DNA of 64,000 nucleotides, taken from contig JAAHFX010000002.1 of the NCBI GenBank assembly GCA_010672785.1, positions 806,410 to 870,409 on the forward strand, in the 5' to 3' direction. Positions 37,911-45,858 of this stretch are shown one piece after another. The DNA is from Sphaerospermopsis sp. SIO1G1 (GTDB lineage: Bacteria; Cyanobacteriota; Cyanobacteriia; Cyanobacteriales; Nostocaceae). A model generated the notes under the pieces. That model ran no database searches and was not told where the DNA came from. It saw only the letters and a list, made by a program, of their open reading frames with translations. The position numbers were made by a program, and so were the translations under genes. Each line of letters opens with the position of its first letter. The stretch's first letter is position 1.

Positions 37911-38121
37911 CAGTCATCAGTTGTCAGTTGTCAGTTATCAGTTATCAGTTATCAGTTATCAGTTATCAGTTATCAGTTATCAGTTATCAGTTGTCAGTTA
38001 TCAGTTATCAGTTATCAGTTATCAGTTATCAGTTATCAGTTATCAGTTATCAGTTATCAGTTGTCAGTTATCAGTTATCAGTTATCAGTTATCAGTCATC
38101 AGTTGTCAGTTATCAGTTATC
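37911..38121. repeat. Heptanucleotide tandem repeat (STRR), unit ATCAGTT, about 30 copies
   Basis: Continuous 7-bp repeats ATCAGTT with variants GTCAGTT. A non-multiple-of-three unit gives open frames in all three phases, which explains apparent YQLSVIS-type proteins here. Such STRR arrays are known from heterocystous cyanobacteria. It lies 100 bases after tRNA-Arg. Confidence 0.92.
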
Positions 38122-38219
38122 ACTGTTTACTGTTCACTGTTCGCTGTTCACTGTTTACTGTTCACTGTTCGCTGTTCACTGTTAACCACTCTTCCCCTCA
38201 CCCACTCTTCCCCTCACCC
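38121..38219. repeat. Second heptamer array (CTGTTCA) and 16-bp direct repeat
   Basis: Directly after the ATCAGTT array comes an array of CTGTTCA/CTGTTTA/CTGTTCG heptamers (to about 38183), then two copies of ACTCTTCCCCTCACCC (38188-38219). The change of unit at 38121 suggests independent expansions side by side. Confidence 0.85.
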
Positions 38220-38228
38220 CCTCTCCAA

Positions 38229-39500
38229 TCACCCATTCAAAGATTTTAATTCTTGTTGCTTGAGAGCATAAGCATCTTCCCCAAAACCAAAAGCAAAGCG
38301 GAAAGACTTAGAAACAGTTTTTCCAGAAAAAGTCGCAAAAATTACAATAGCGGTGAAAGTTAAAGCAATATTGACAATAAACATTCCCCGGTAGCCTATT
38401 TGTTCAGCGATCGCTCCGAAAATAGGACCAGCTATGAATATTCCCACATCAAACCCTGTTAAAGCTATCCCAAAAATTCGACCTCGTTCGTGAGGCCAAG
38501 CTCTATCTGTCATGATTGTAGACATCATGGGAATCGCTGCACCAGAACCAGCACCTTCTAAGATTCCCCCTAATAAAAACATTAATTCACTCTGAGCTTG
38601 CCAAATCATGATCATGGAAATGGTGTAAGCAAACAAACTCAGAGTGATGAATAGACCTCTACCATATTTATCAGAAGCGTGACCGGCAAATAGTCTCACA
38701 CTAAAGCTGGCAATTGCCGCAGCGGTAAAAAATAAACCTGCGTTTAAATTTACTCCTGTTTCTTTAATATACAAACCAATAAATGCATGTACTGTCCCTA
38801 GGGTTAAACCTATTGTGAGTAAAATAACAGCAGGGATAAAAACACGAGAACTAATTAAGGTTTGTAAAAATCCACTTCCCTCCTGTTTTGGTGGTTGTTC
38901 TAAAATTGGCGGGTTGACTACGGGTAACAAGCATAGTACGCCTAAACCTGCTAAAAGAGAAGAAGTTGTAAATAAGGCTGTGTTACCTATGGATGCTTGT
39001 AAATATCCACCTAATGCAGGGCCTATCGCAACACCAATAGGGTTGATTAAACTCATAAAACCTATCATTTCTCCACGTCGCTGCTCTGGTGCTAAGTCTG
39101 CAACTAAAGCAACAAATCCAGTCCCAAAGGCAGCAAGACTGATACCATGAAAGGCACGAATTACCATTAACAGTGGTAATAATGATAATGATGTGACTAA
39201 TAAATATCCAATGGGAGCGATCGCCAAGGATATCATCCCTATTAATAAAACTATTTTTCTACCTCGATTATCTGCTAACACTCCCAATTGAGAACGAAAT
39301 ATTAACATTCCAACTGCAAAGCTACCCATCACTATACCTATTTGCTGTTTTGTTGCCCCAAGAGACTCAATGTACAAAGGCAAAGTAGGTAATAAAGAAG
39401 ATAAACTCAACCAAAATAATAAACCTGCTGCAAATAAGTTCAGCAAGTTTCGCTTTAACTCTGGTGGCAGATTATGCAAATTTTTCACGGTAGATACCAA
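38229..39500 (-). CDS. MFS transporter
   Basis: A 423-residue transporter with 12 predicted membrane segments. The motif A-type loop GVLADNRGRKIVLLIG between segments 2 and 3 and the second-half copy GHASDKYGRGLF are clear. The first half is typical of drug/sugar exporters (GTGFVALVADLAPEQRRGEMIGF). Substrate not deducible. The gene ends only 10 bases from the repeat array at 38219, and its last residues are normal, so the array has not extended the reading frame. The GT2 gene lies 35 bases upstream on the same strand, so the two may share a transcript. Confidence 0.9.
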   Translation of the reverse strand: MVSTVKNLHNLPPELKRNLLNLFAAGLLFWLSLSSLLPTLPLYIESLGATKQQIGIVMGSFAVGMLIFRSQLGVLADNRGRKIVLLIGMISLAIAPIGYLLVTSLSLLPLLMVIRAFHGISLAAFGTGFVALVADLAPEQRRGEMIGFMSLINPIGVAIGPALGGYLQASIGNTALFTTSSLLAGLGVLCLLPVVNPPILEQPPKQEGSGFLQTLISSRVFIPAVILLTIGLTLGTVHAFIGLYIKETGVNLNAGLFFTAAAIASFSVRLFAGHASDKYGRGLFITLSLFAYTISMIMIWQAQSELMFLLGGILEGAGSGAAIPMMSTIMTDRAWPHERGRIFGIALTGFDVGIFIAGPIFGAIAEQIGYRGMFIVNIALTFTAIVIFATFSGKTVSKSFRFAFGFGEDAYALKQQELKSLNG

Positions 39501-39535
39501 GGTGATGTTGGGTATTTATTGATTATATTGTTACG

Positions 39536-40546
39536 TTACTTAACATTTTTTGCCACTACTTCCCGGACTCGATATATTGGCCTTCCTTGGGATTCGTGGT
39601 AAGTACGCATTAACAACTCTGCTAATAAACCAAAACAGAATAGTTGTACACCTGTTACTAGTAAGAGTACCGCCAGTATTAACAAAGGACGATTCCCAAT
39701 GTTTAGCTGAAACGCAAACTTGAGAAAAGTTAAGTAAATTCCTATTCCTCCTCCCAACAGCATTGATAATAAACCTAACAATCCAAATACGTGCATAGGA
39801 CGGGTAAGAAACTTTTTCATAAAAATAATGGTTAACAAATCCATTAATACCCGAAAAGTGCGGGAAATTCCATATTTGCTTGTACCAAATCTGCGTGCAT
39901 GATGACGTACAGGTAATTCAGTAATTCTTGCTCCTTCTATATAAGCTAGTGCGGGTAAAAATCGGTGTAACTCTCCGTAAAGGTTCATGTCTGCCACTAA
40001 TTCGGCACGATAAGCCTTGAGAGAGCAACCATAATCATGGATATCTACGCTAGTAGTGCGACGGATTAACCAATTGGCGATTTTAGAAGGAAGTAAACGA
40101 TTTACAGCCCCATCTTGACGATTTTTGCGCCAACCACTGACGAGATCATAACCTTCGTTCAATTTTGCCAATAGCATGGGAATATCGGCTGGATCATTCT
40201 GTAAGTCTGCATCTAATGTGACTATGGCTTTACCTGTGGCATAGTTAAAACCAGCAGACATGGCCGCACTTTGTCCGTAGTTGCGCCGTAAAATAACTGC
40301 TTTTAAATCAGTACGCTGTTGTGCTTGTTGTTTGAGAAATTCTGGTGAATTATCTGTAGAACCATCATCTACACAAATAATTTCATAACTTAGATGACTA
40401 GACTTTAGGGTTTCAGCTATTGCTTCTAGTAACAAAGGTAAACTTTCTCGTTCATCTTTGATTGGTACAACTACAGAGACATCTAGTAATTGATAAGGGG
40501 TAATTGGTAATTGATAATCAGTAATTGGTAATTGGTAATTTGTCAT
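39536..40546 (-). CDS. Glycosyltransferase family 2 (DPM1/ArnC type) with two C-terminal membrane spans
   Basis: A membrane-bound GT-A glycosyltransferase of about 336 residues. The core has DVSVVVPIKDERESLPLLL, VDDGSTDNS, LDADLQNDPADIP (metal-binding DAD) and DYGCSLKAYR; two hydrophobic segments follow near the C terminus. Relatives transfer a sugar to polyprenyl phosphate. Start: the frame opens at TTG 40609, but that codon lies inside an interspersed repeat, so I use ATG 40546. No other start codon lies between it and the core, so the heptamer repeat that encodes YQLPITD-YQLPITP-YQLL is really translated. MFS transporter gene follows 35 bases downstream. Confidence 0.88.
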   Translation of the reverse strand: MTNYQLPITDYQLPITPYQLLDVSVVVPIKDERESLPLLLEAIAETLKSSHLSYEIICVDDGSTDNSPEFLKQQAQQRTDLKAVILRRNYGQSAAMSAGFNYATGKAIVTLDADLQNDPADIPMLLAKLNEGYDLVSGWRKNRQDGAVNRLLPSKIANWLIRRTTSVDIHDYGCSLKAYRAELVADMNLYGELHRFLPALAYIEGARITELPVRHHARRFGTSKYGISRTFRVLMDLLTIIFMKKFLTRPMHVFGLLGLLSMLLGGGIGIYLTFLKFAFQLNIGNRPLLILAVLLLVTGVQLFCFGLLAELLMRTYHESQGRPIYRVREVVAKNVK

Positions 40547-40593
40547 TGCACTGCTGATAGGCGATCGCTGATGATTGATTTTATATGATTTAT

Positions 40594-40620
40594 GGCGTTG
40601 CTGAATCAAGATATGAAATT
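40594..40620. repeat. Interspersed repeat GGCGTTGCTGAAT
   Basis: GGCGTTGCTGAAT with a following ATGAAA segment recurs at 61679-61703. It looks like one end of an insertion-type element. Here it lies just before the GT2 gene. Confidence 0.6.
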
Positions 40621-40843
40621 AAGATTCAGGGGATGGGAAATCAAGAATAGGTAAAAGTTCATACAGGAATCCTATTTTATGTTTGAAATTTTTAGTACAG
40701 AAAAGGGATTTTTAAGAGGTAACAGTTTTTCGATAAATTCAATCATAGTCCTGTATTAATAAGCAGTTTCAATAATCCAAAATATCAAGTCTCAGGACTA
40801 ATAAATATTATACAAAAATAAGTGCCACTTGTTAAGTTTACCT

Positions 40844-41542
40844 TTATTTCATTTGTGGTTGATAGCTTTTTACTACTCTACCTGCTCCCCGTAATTGTTT
40901 ATAATATGACTGACTAACGGTATCTCCTTGTTCCGAAAGAATATCAATTCCTATGCCATTTCTACCAATTTCTGTTCCTGAACTGTGAATATAAGTGCCA
41001 TCACCTAAATATAAACCAACATGAGTGGCTTTTTGGGGAGTTCCAAAAAAAATTAAATCTCCTGGTTGTATTGTTTCCATTTCCACCGGTTGAACAAAAG
41101 CTTCTTGTTGATAAGCATCTCTTGGTAGCCAGACACCAACAGATTTAAAAGCTGCTTGGATTAACCCAGAACAATCATAATTTGGTGCAACAGTTCCACC
41201 CCAAAGATAATAATTATTCTCTAATTTTGCAGCTTGAGTAAAAGCGATTATTTGAGGAATAAGTTTATGAATTTCTTGTCTATCAAGGATGACAGGTTGA
41301 TATTTTGTGAGTGCTGGTTGCAGAAATTTGATATCTTGGATAGATAGCCATCCTGGATAATCATCTTCACACAAATGAATTTTGATAGCTGTATTTTCAA
41401 TCCCTGAAGTGATTCTTAAATGTCTTCCTAATGCTGCTTGGGTTGATAAACGAACACATTCTTGGGAGTCATATATATTCAGGTTAATGTTACAGCAATA
41501 TTCTTGAGTTGGGGAAGGTGGAATTATTGTATTTGTAGACAT
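40844..41542 (-). CDS. NlpC/P60 cell-wall peptidase (C40)
   Basis: A 232-residue endopeptidase that cuts gamma-D-glutamyl-diamino acid bonds in cell-wall peptides. N-terminal SH3-like part (1-85) carries the LGRHLRIT and DDYPGWL segments; the catalytic domain has C124 (DCSGLIQ), H174 (ATHVGLY) and H186 (YIHSSG). This spacing agrees closely with the structurally studied cyanobacterial enzymes of this type. No signal peptide is seen, so it likely recycles peptides in the cytoplasm or leaves by another route. ATG at 41542; single gene. Confidence 0.92.
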   Translation of the reverse strand: MSTNTIIPPSPTQEYCCNINLNIYDSQECVRLSTQAALGRHLRITSGIENTAIKIHLCEDDYPGWLSIQDIKFLQPALTKYQPVILDRQEIHKLIPQIIAFTQAAKLENNYYLWGGTVAPNYDCSGLIQAAFKSVGVWLPRDAYQQEAFVQPVEMETIQPGDLIFFGTPQKATHVGLYLGDGTYIHSSGTEIGRNGIGIDILSEQGDTVSQSYYKQLRGAGRVVKSYQPQMK

Positions 41543-41771
41543 TTTTATTTAACTATTTACACTTTATAAATGTTGAATTTGATGGATATATAAGTAGTCG
41601 TGCAAAATAAATTTCATATTCAGGAAAGGTGACTCTTGACAGGTGACTCTTGACAGACAAGAGATACAGAGATTTCTATTATTTTCCCAAATGTGCAATT
41701 AATTTTGCCCAGGTACTTATAAATATAGGACTCCTATTTGAGTTTTGAATAAAATTAGGTATTGTAGTATT

Positions 41772-41852
41772 GTAGGGTGTGTTAGAACGCAGTTCGTAAC
41801 GCTATCACTTTAGCGAAGCCATTCCCGAAGGGATTTACACAACACACCCTAC
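41772..41852. mobile_element. MITE-like element, 81 bp
   Basis: Ends are perfect 12-bp inverted repeats GTAGGGTGTGTT and AACACACCCTAC. The interior holds no gene. It is of a second family, unrelated to the AGGACTTACG-ended elements. Confidence 0.7.
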
Positions 41853-41985
41853 GTGTCTTTTCAAGAATCAAATATTATCCCTATATTAAGGTAAAATTGC
41901 AAGATTGCCTCAATTATGTTACAAAAAATGTCATCAGTGGTTAACTAGGCAAATACTAAGCGATAATGAAATTAAAACAACAATA

Positions 41986-42078
41986 AGACTTACGCACAAA
42001 CTATAGAATAATCGAACCAACCCAGGCACAGAGAACACAGAGGTATGAGGGTTACAAGAGATATTTTGTGTAAGTCCT
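41986..42078. mobile_element. MITE-like element, 93 bp
   Basis: Ends ACTTACGCACAAA and TTTTGTGTAAGTCCT pair imperfectly. The right-hand 28 bases are the same as the reverse complement of the left end of the element at 56981-57073, which is also 93 bp long, so both belong to one family. It ends 45 bases before the small gene at 42123 and could supply its promoter. Confidence 0.7.
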
Positions 42079-42122
42079 GAACAAATAAAAATCTTCACTC
42101 ACTGCAACAGGAGGTAAAAAAT

Positions 42123-42236
42123 ATGACATACTATCATATTACATCCGACAGCACTGTATACTTGATGATGAAAATAGCTGTACTATTTTTAGCCATTTTT
42201 CTGTGGTTAATTGTGACAGCCACACCAGTTATTTAA
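42123..42236 (+). CDS. Small single-span membrane protein, 37 residues
   Basis: A 37-codon gene, preceded at 7 bases by a perfect ribosome binding site AGGAGGT (42109-42115). The peptide begins MTYYHITSDSTVYLMMK and then has one clean membrane segment, IAVLFLAIFLWLIVTATPVI, running to its end. The strong ribosome binding site and a well-shaped hydrophobic span argue that it is real. It does not match the small photosystem, cytochrome b6f or NDH subunits that I know. It sits between a MITE and the gene at 42336, on the same strand as the latter. Confidence 0.6.
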   Translation: MTYYHITSDSTVYLMMKIAVLFLAIFLWLIVTATPVI

Positions 42237-42335
42237 GCATTTCACCTCACAATTGACCTAGAAACAAATACCCCTTCTTGAATAGATCCTATTATATTAT
42301 AGGATGGACGGAGTGTTTCAAAAATTGGGGCTATC

Positions 42336-42683
42336 ATGGCTCGTTATACCTGTTCTTTTGTTATTTCCGTTCCGATTGAACATATTCAACCACTAGTGAT
42401 TCAACTCCTCCAGGAATGTGGTTTGGATGTTCAATATGATACACCCGATTATATTATGGCTCGTGAAATTCCCGGTAATATACCCTTTTCTAAATTGGTT
42501 ACAGTAGAAGTATTAGTAGATAAAACTACTGTTACAGGTACAGAAGTTCGTGTGAATATTGTAATCAAAAATGAAGAATTACCATTGCAATTAAACAACC
42601 ATTGTCGGCAAGTATTTGATTTTCTCAGACAGGAAATTGAAAATAGCCGTAATTGGCAGTTAATTGAAAGTATTTCTGAATAA
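42336..42683 (+). CDS. Conserved hypothetical protein, 115 residues
   Basis: A soluble protein opening MARYTCSFVISVPIEHIQPLVIQLLQECGLDVQY, with alternating beta-strand and helix character that suggests a small alpha/beta sandwich, perhaps of the START/SRPBCC-like kind, but the match is too weak to name. No catalytic motif is evident. It has 99 bases between it and the small membrane gene before it. The hairpin at 42799-42831 follows. Confidence 0.6.
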   Translation: MARYTCSFVISVPIEHIQPLVIQLLQECGLDVQYDTPDYIMAREIPGNIPFSKLVTVEVLVDKTTVTGTEVRVNIVIKNEELPLQLNNHCRQVFDFLRQEIENSRNWQLIESISE

Positions 42684-42798
42684 TCAGTTGATTGGTTTTT
42701 AATATCTTCATATTCAAGCTACCATAGACTTTTTAATTTTCAATTACTTGGGAATTGTTAATCAGTTTTTTGAGAAATCAAACTTTAATGGATTAAAC

Positions 42799-42831
42799 AA
42801 ATCCTCTTATCTGTAAACGATGGGAGGATTT
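42799..42831. terminator. Bidirectional terminator hairpin
   Basis: AAATCCTC (42799-42806) pairs perfectly with GAGGATTT (42824-42831) between two convergent genes. A- and T-tails flank it on both sides. Confidence 0.6.
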
Positions 42832-42935
42832 CTAGTATTTATTGGCTAACTCTTCATCAGAAACAGAAAAAATAAAATAAGTTTCTTCAGTACCTAATCA
42901 TATGATCTCTACATAATCGTCTGTGATATCACTTC

Positions 42936-43640
42936 TCACCTCTGATATCTATCATTAAATAGTCCTAAAAATGGTGCAATCATCACACCAAATACAAATC
43001 CTCCTGCGTGGGCCCAATAAGCAATTCCACCACTTTCCATGCCAATATTTGTGGGTGTTTCTAAACTTGCAAAGCTAAAAAAGGCTTGTTGGATAAACCA
43101 AATACCTAAAAAGAAATAAGCAGGAATCCAGATAGTAGGAAATAAAATCCCTAACGGGATTAATGTAAGAATTTCTGCTCTGGGAAAGCGAATAATATAT
43201 GCACCCATTACACCTGCAATAGCACCACTTGCACCTAAAGAGGGAATGCTTGAGTTTTGGGTAAAGAACCATTGTGTTAATGATGCTAGGACACCACAAA
43301 GTAGATAAAATAATAAATATTTAATATGTCCTAATTTATCCTCAACGTTATTACCAAAAATCCAAAGAAATAACATATTTCCTGCTAAGTGTAGAAACCC
43401 ACCATGTAGAAATTGAGCAGTAATTAAAGTTGCCCATTCTGGTACTGGTTGATTAACAGAAATGCCGGCAAAACTAAGTGATAGTTCTTTAGGAACGACA
43501 GCTGCTAGTTGTAAAAAAGCACTTAAAGCTTGAGGTGAAAGACTAATTTCATAAATAAAAACCAAGATATTGACAACAATTAAAGTATAAGTTACGTATG
43601 GTGTAATTTCTGTGGGGTTATTGTCTTTGAGCGGAATCAC
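42936..43640 (-). CDS. Rhomboid intramembrane serine protease
   Basis: A 234-residue six-span protease. The catalytic serine is S138 in LGASGAIAGVMGAY, and the histidine partner is H211 in YWAHAGGFVFG; the FLHGGFLHLAGNMLFLWIFG loop (77-96) is the family's conserved HxxxN region. Rhomboids cut single-span membrane proteins within the bilayer. Substrates unknown; it is a stand-alone gene on the minus strand. Start ATG at 43640. Confidence 0.92.
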   Translation of the reverse strand: MIPLKDNNPTEITPYVTYTLIVVNILVFIYEISLSPQALSAFLQLAAVVPKELSLSFAGISVNQPVPEWATLITAQFLHGGFLHLAGNMLFLWIFGNNVEDKLGHIKYLLFYLLCGVLASLTQWFFTQNSSIPSLGASGAIAGVMGAYIIRFPRAEILTLIPLGILFPTIWIPAYFFLGIWFIQQAFFSFASLETPTNIGMESGGIAYWAHAGGFVFGVMIAPFLGLFNDRYQR

Positions 43641-43834
43641 TTAATTTTTTCCTAATCTGAAACTACTAATACCAATTTGGCAAAAGAACATTGATCAAAT
43701 TTTACGAATTAAGTATGTGTTGTCAACATTTATGAAACTGGTATAACTATAGATTAACTAATTTTGGCAGTAATTGCTTCTGTTAGCAAAAACTGTTAAT
43801 TATTTGCTGGATCTGATTCCTATAGTAAGGATAA

Positions 43835-44878
43835 TTAGGGTTGGGTTTTTTGAATCTCCTTATAGGAGTTTTCTGTAGCAATAATGATTAAGTAATCTTC
43901 ATTGTTTAGTTTATATTGATTAGAAGGATTACAAATTACTTCACCTTGTAATCCTCTTTGTAAAGCCACAACTGTACTTTGATACATTTCTTTAATATGA
44001 ACAAAAGCCTCTATAAATGGCATTCCAATTTTAGAGCGAGGTATCGGAACTTTATAGAGTTTATTTGTGCCGTTTTGAAAGCTGAGTAGATCAGAAATTA
44101 CATAAGTGATACCATGATTAATAGCTGCTTGGGAAATTAACATACTACTCAAATGACTACTGACAATAATTTCATCAGCATGAGCTTTTTTACAAGTATC
44201 AATGTAAGCCGGGTTCATTAATTCTACAATCGTATACACAGAAGATGCTAAACTTTCCACAATCAGGGTAGATAAAATTGTTGTAGCATCACGAGCGTTA
44301 TGTTCTAACTTATCATCACCTAAAATAATCGCTGTTTTGGCTTTACTAATATTGGCTCTAATTAAGGTTTCATCAGATACTTGACCTTGAATAAAATAAA
44401 GATTATTATCATCAATTGGTTTTCTCTCAATATCAGCAATTAATATAATTGGAGATTCGGCAAAGTCAGCATCTTGACGAAACTCTTTGATGATAATTTC
44501 TGAACGATAGTTCCATTCACATAAAATTAAATGGTTTTCAAATTGATAAGAACTCATTCCTAAATCCTCTTTAATTTTTTTAGAAACCAGGAAACTAGAT
44601 AGGGTAGCACTTAATGTTGCAAGGACACCTATTCCCAAAATCATGTTAATAATTGCTACTAAGCGCCCTGGTAAGGTGACTGGAGAAATGTCTCCATATC
44701 CTACTGTGGTAACTGTTACTAATGTCCACCAGATGGAATCAATAATTGTTTTTTCTTCAACTATTGAATAGGTTATGGAGCTAAATATTACTAGAATTAC
44801 AGTTATTAATAAAACTCTATCTAGATTTTCTCGCTGGATAAATTGCCATATTTGTTTATACCAGTTTTTGTTAATCAT
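43835..44878 (-). CDS. Potassium-channel protein with TrkA-N-like cytoplasmic domain
   Basis: A 347-residue ion channel: membrane segment about 20-40, a pore loop with the K+ selectivity filter TVGYGD (58-63), a second membrane segment about 72-94, then a cytoplasmic regulatory domain. That domain begins HLILCEWNYRSEIIIKEF, where the usual nucleotide-binding GxGxxG is replaced by CEWNYRS, so NAD binding may be lost, as in CASTOR/Kch-related RCK variants. A C-terminal TrkA-C-like part closes it. It probably takes part in K+ balance or osmotic sensing. Single gene. Confidence 0.85.
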   Translation of the reverse strand: MINKNWYKQIWQFIQRENLDRVLLITVILVIFSSITYSIVEEKTIIDSIWWTLVTVTTVGYGDISPVTLPGRLVAIINMILGIGVLATLSATLSSFLVSKKIKEDLGMSSYQFENHLILCEWNYRSEIIIKEFRQDADFAESPIILIADIERKPIDDNNLYFIQGQVSDETLIRANISKAKTAIILGDDKLEHNARDATTILSTLIVESLASSVYTIVELMNPAYIDTCKKAHADEIIVSSHLSSMLISQAAINHGITYVISDLLSFQNGTNKLYKVPIPRSKIGMPFIEAFVHIKEMYQSTVVALQRGLQGEVICNPSNQYKLNNEDYLIIIATENSYKEIQKTQP

Positions 44879-45132
44879 GTCTTTGAGGATGGAGTATCTC
44901 CACTGAGTTTATTTACTCAATCTAAGTCTTAATTTTATTTGTACCAGTTCGATATGATACTATATAAAATATAGAATAAACAATAAAGTATCAAAACTTT
45001 ATAATGTTCATATAAATTAATGACGTTTTAATTAGCTGGAGTTTTAGATTTGGTGGTTAATTTTGCTGATAAAATTTTTAATCGAGAGGTTTGGATGATA
45101 CAATTAAAATATTAATAATCAGACTTCAAAAC

Positions 45133-45450
45133 ATGACTCAATTAACACCAAAACCAGAAAGAAGAAGAGGAAGAATTTTTCCTGAATTGACTTTATCACC
45201 GGAAGAGTTAGCCAAGCGTAAAGCTGAAAGAGAAGTATTTCATAAACGCTGTCGAGCTATTTTTGATCGTGTTGCGCCGGAGTTAATGAATGAACATTAT
45301 AACTGGTATGTTGCTGTAGAACCGGATAGTGGTGATTATTTTATTGATGAGAATAAAGAAGTTGCTAGTCAACAAGCACGAGATAAACATCCTCATGCCG
45401 TACATTGTATGTTTAGGTTAAATGAAATTGGGGCAGTGGGTAGAATATGA
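45133..45450 (+). CDS. Small protein paired with the retropepsin-like gene
   Basis: A 105-residue protein of unknown function. A basic N-terminal part (KPERRRGRIFPELTLSPEELAKRKAER) is followed by a conserved-looking YNWYVAVEPDSGDYFIDENKEVASQQARDKHP segment. I start at ATG 45133; the frame also opens at TTG 45091. Its stop overlaps the start of the next gene by ATGA, so the two proteins are made together; similar pairs with small aspartyl-protease genes recur in cyanobacteria, and a regulatory or toxin-antitoxin-like relation is possible. Confidence 0.65.
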   Translation: MTQLTPKPERRRGRIFPELTLSPEELAKRKAEREVFHKRCRAIFDRVAPELMNEHYNWYVAVEPDSGDYFIDENKEVASQQARDKHPHAVHCMFRLNEIGAVGRI

Positions 45451-45809
45451 TTGAGGGTTATTTTGGTAGTGGGAAACAATTATTTTTTGAAGTTGAACTA
45501 GTGACTACTGATGGTTTAAATTTGCCTGTAGATGCTCTGTTTGATACTGGTTTTACAGGCTTTATGGCTATTAATAAACAAGATTTAGATGGACTTAATT
45601 GGCAATTTATAAGTGATGATGAATTGGTAACAGCACAAGGGTTAAAAACTTTTGATCTTTATTTAGGTAAGGTAATTTTAGATGGTAAAGAATATGAAGT
45701 TCCTGTTTATGCTGGGGATGAGTTGACGGAGATTTTGTTGGGTTCGGAGTGGTTGGAGTTTTTACCTTTGGTAGTGAATTTTTTGGAGGGGGTTTTGATG
45801 TTGGGATAG
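45447..45809 (+). CDS. Retropepsin-like (clan AA) aspartic protease
   Basis: A 120-residue protein with a single active-site motif VDALFDTGFTGFMAI (catalytic D33-T34-G35) and the following beta-hairpin strands, ending with LLGSEWLEFLPLVV as in retroviral-type proteases (the ILLG segment pairs with the active site). Such proteins act as dimers. Substrate unknown. It is translationally coupled to the gene before it. Confidence 0.8.
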   Translation: MIEGYFGSGKQLFFEVELVTTDGLNLPVDALFDTGFTGFMAINKQDLDGLNWQFISDDELVTAQGLKTFDLYLGKVILDGKEYEVPVYAGDELTEILLGSEWLEFLPLVVNFLEGVLMLG

Positions 45810-45858
45810 GTTTTTATCTCACGCAGAGACGCAGAGAATGCAGGGGAAAGAGTTATTT

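Larger units (their letters stand above)
41543..42122. other. Spacer with two MITE-like elements
   Basis: Contains a direct repeat GGTGACTCTTGACA (about 41628-41653), a GTGCAAAATAAATTTCATA fragment (about 41599) like that near 1029, and the elements at 41772-41852 and 41986-42078. No gene until the small one at 42123. Confidence 0.65.

Noticed and set aside
37911..38219. Repeat array considered as a CRISPR
   Set aside because: The repeat unit is 7 bp with no spacers and no cas genes near; it is a simple tandem array.
37884..38271. Three overlapping frames coding YQLSVIS repeats
   Set aside because: They are products of the 7-bp tandem repeat read in all phases; no start signal or natural sequence.
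38815..39150. 111-codon frame opposite the MFS transporter
   Set aside because: Antisense shadow; the minus-strand frame is a clear transporter.
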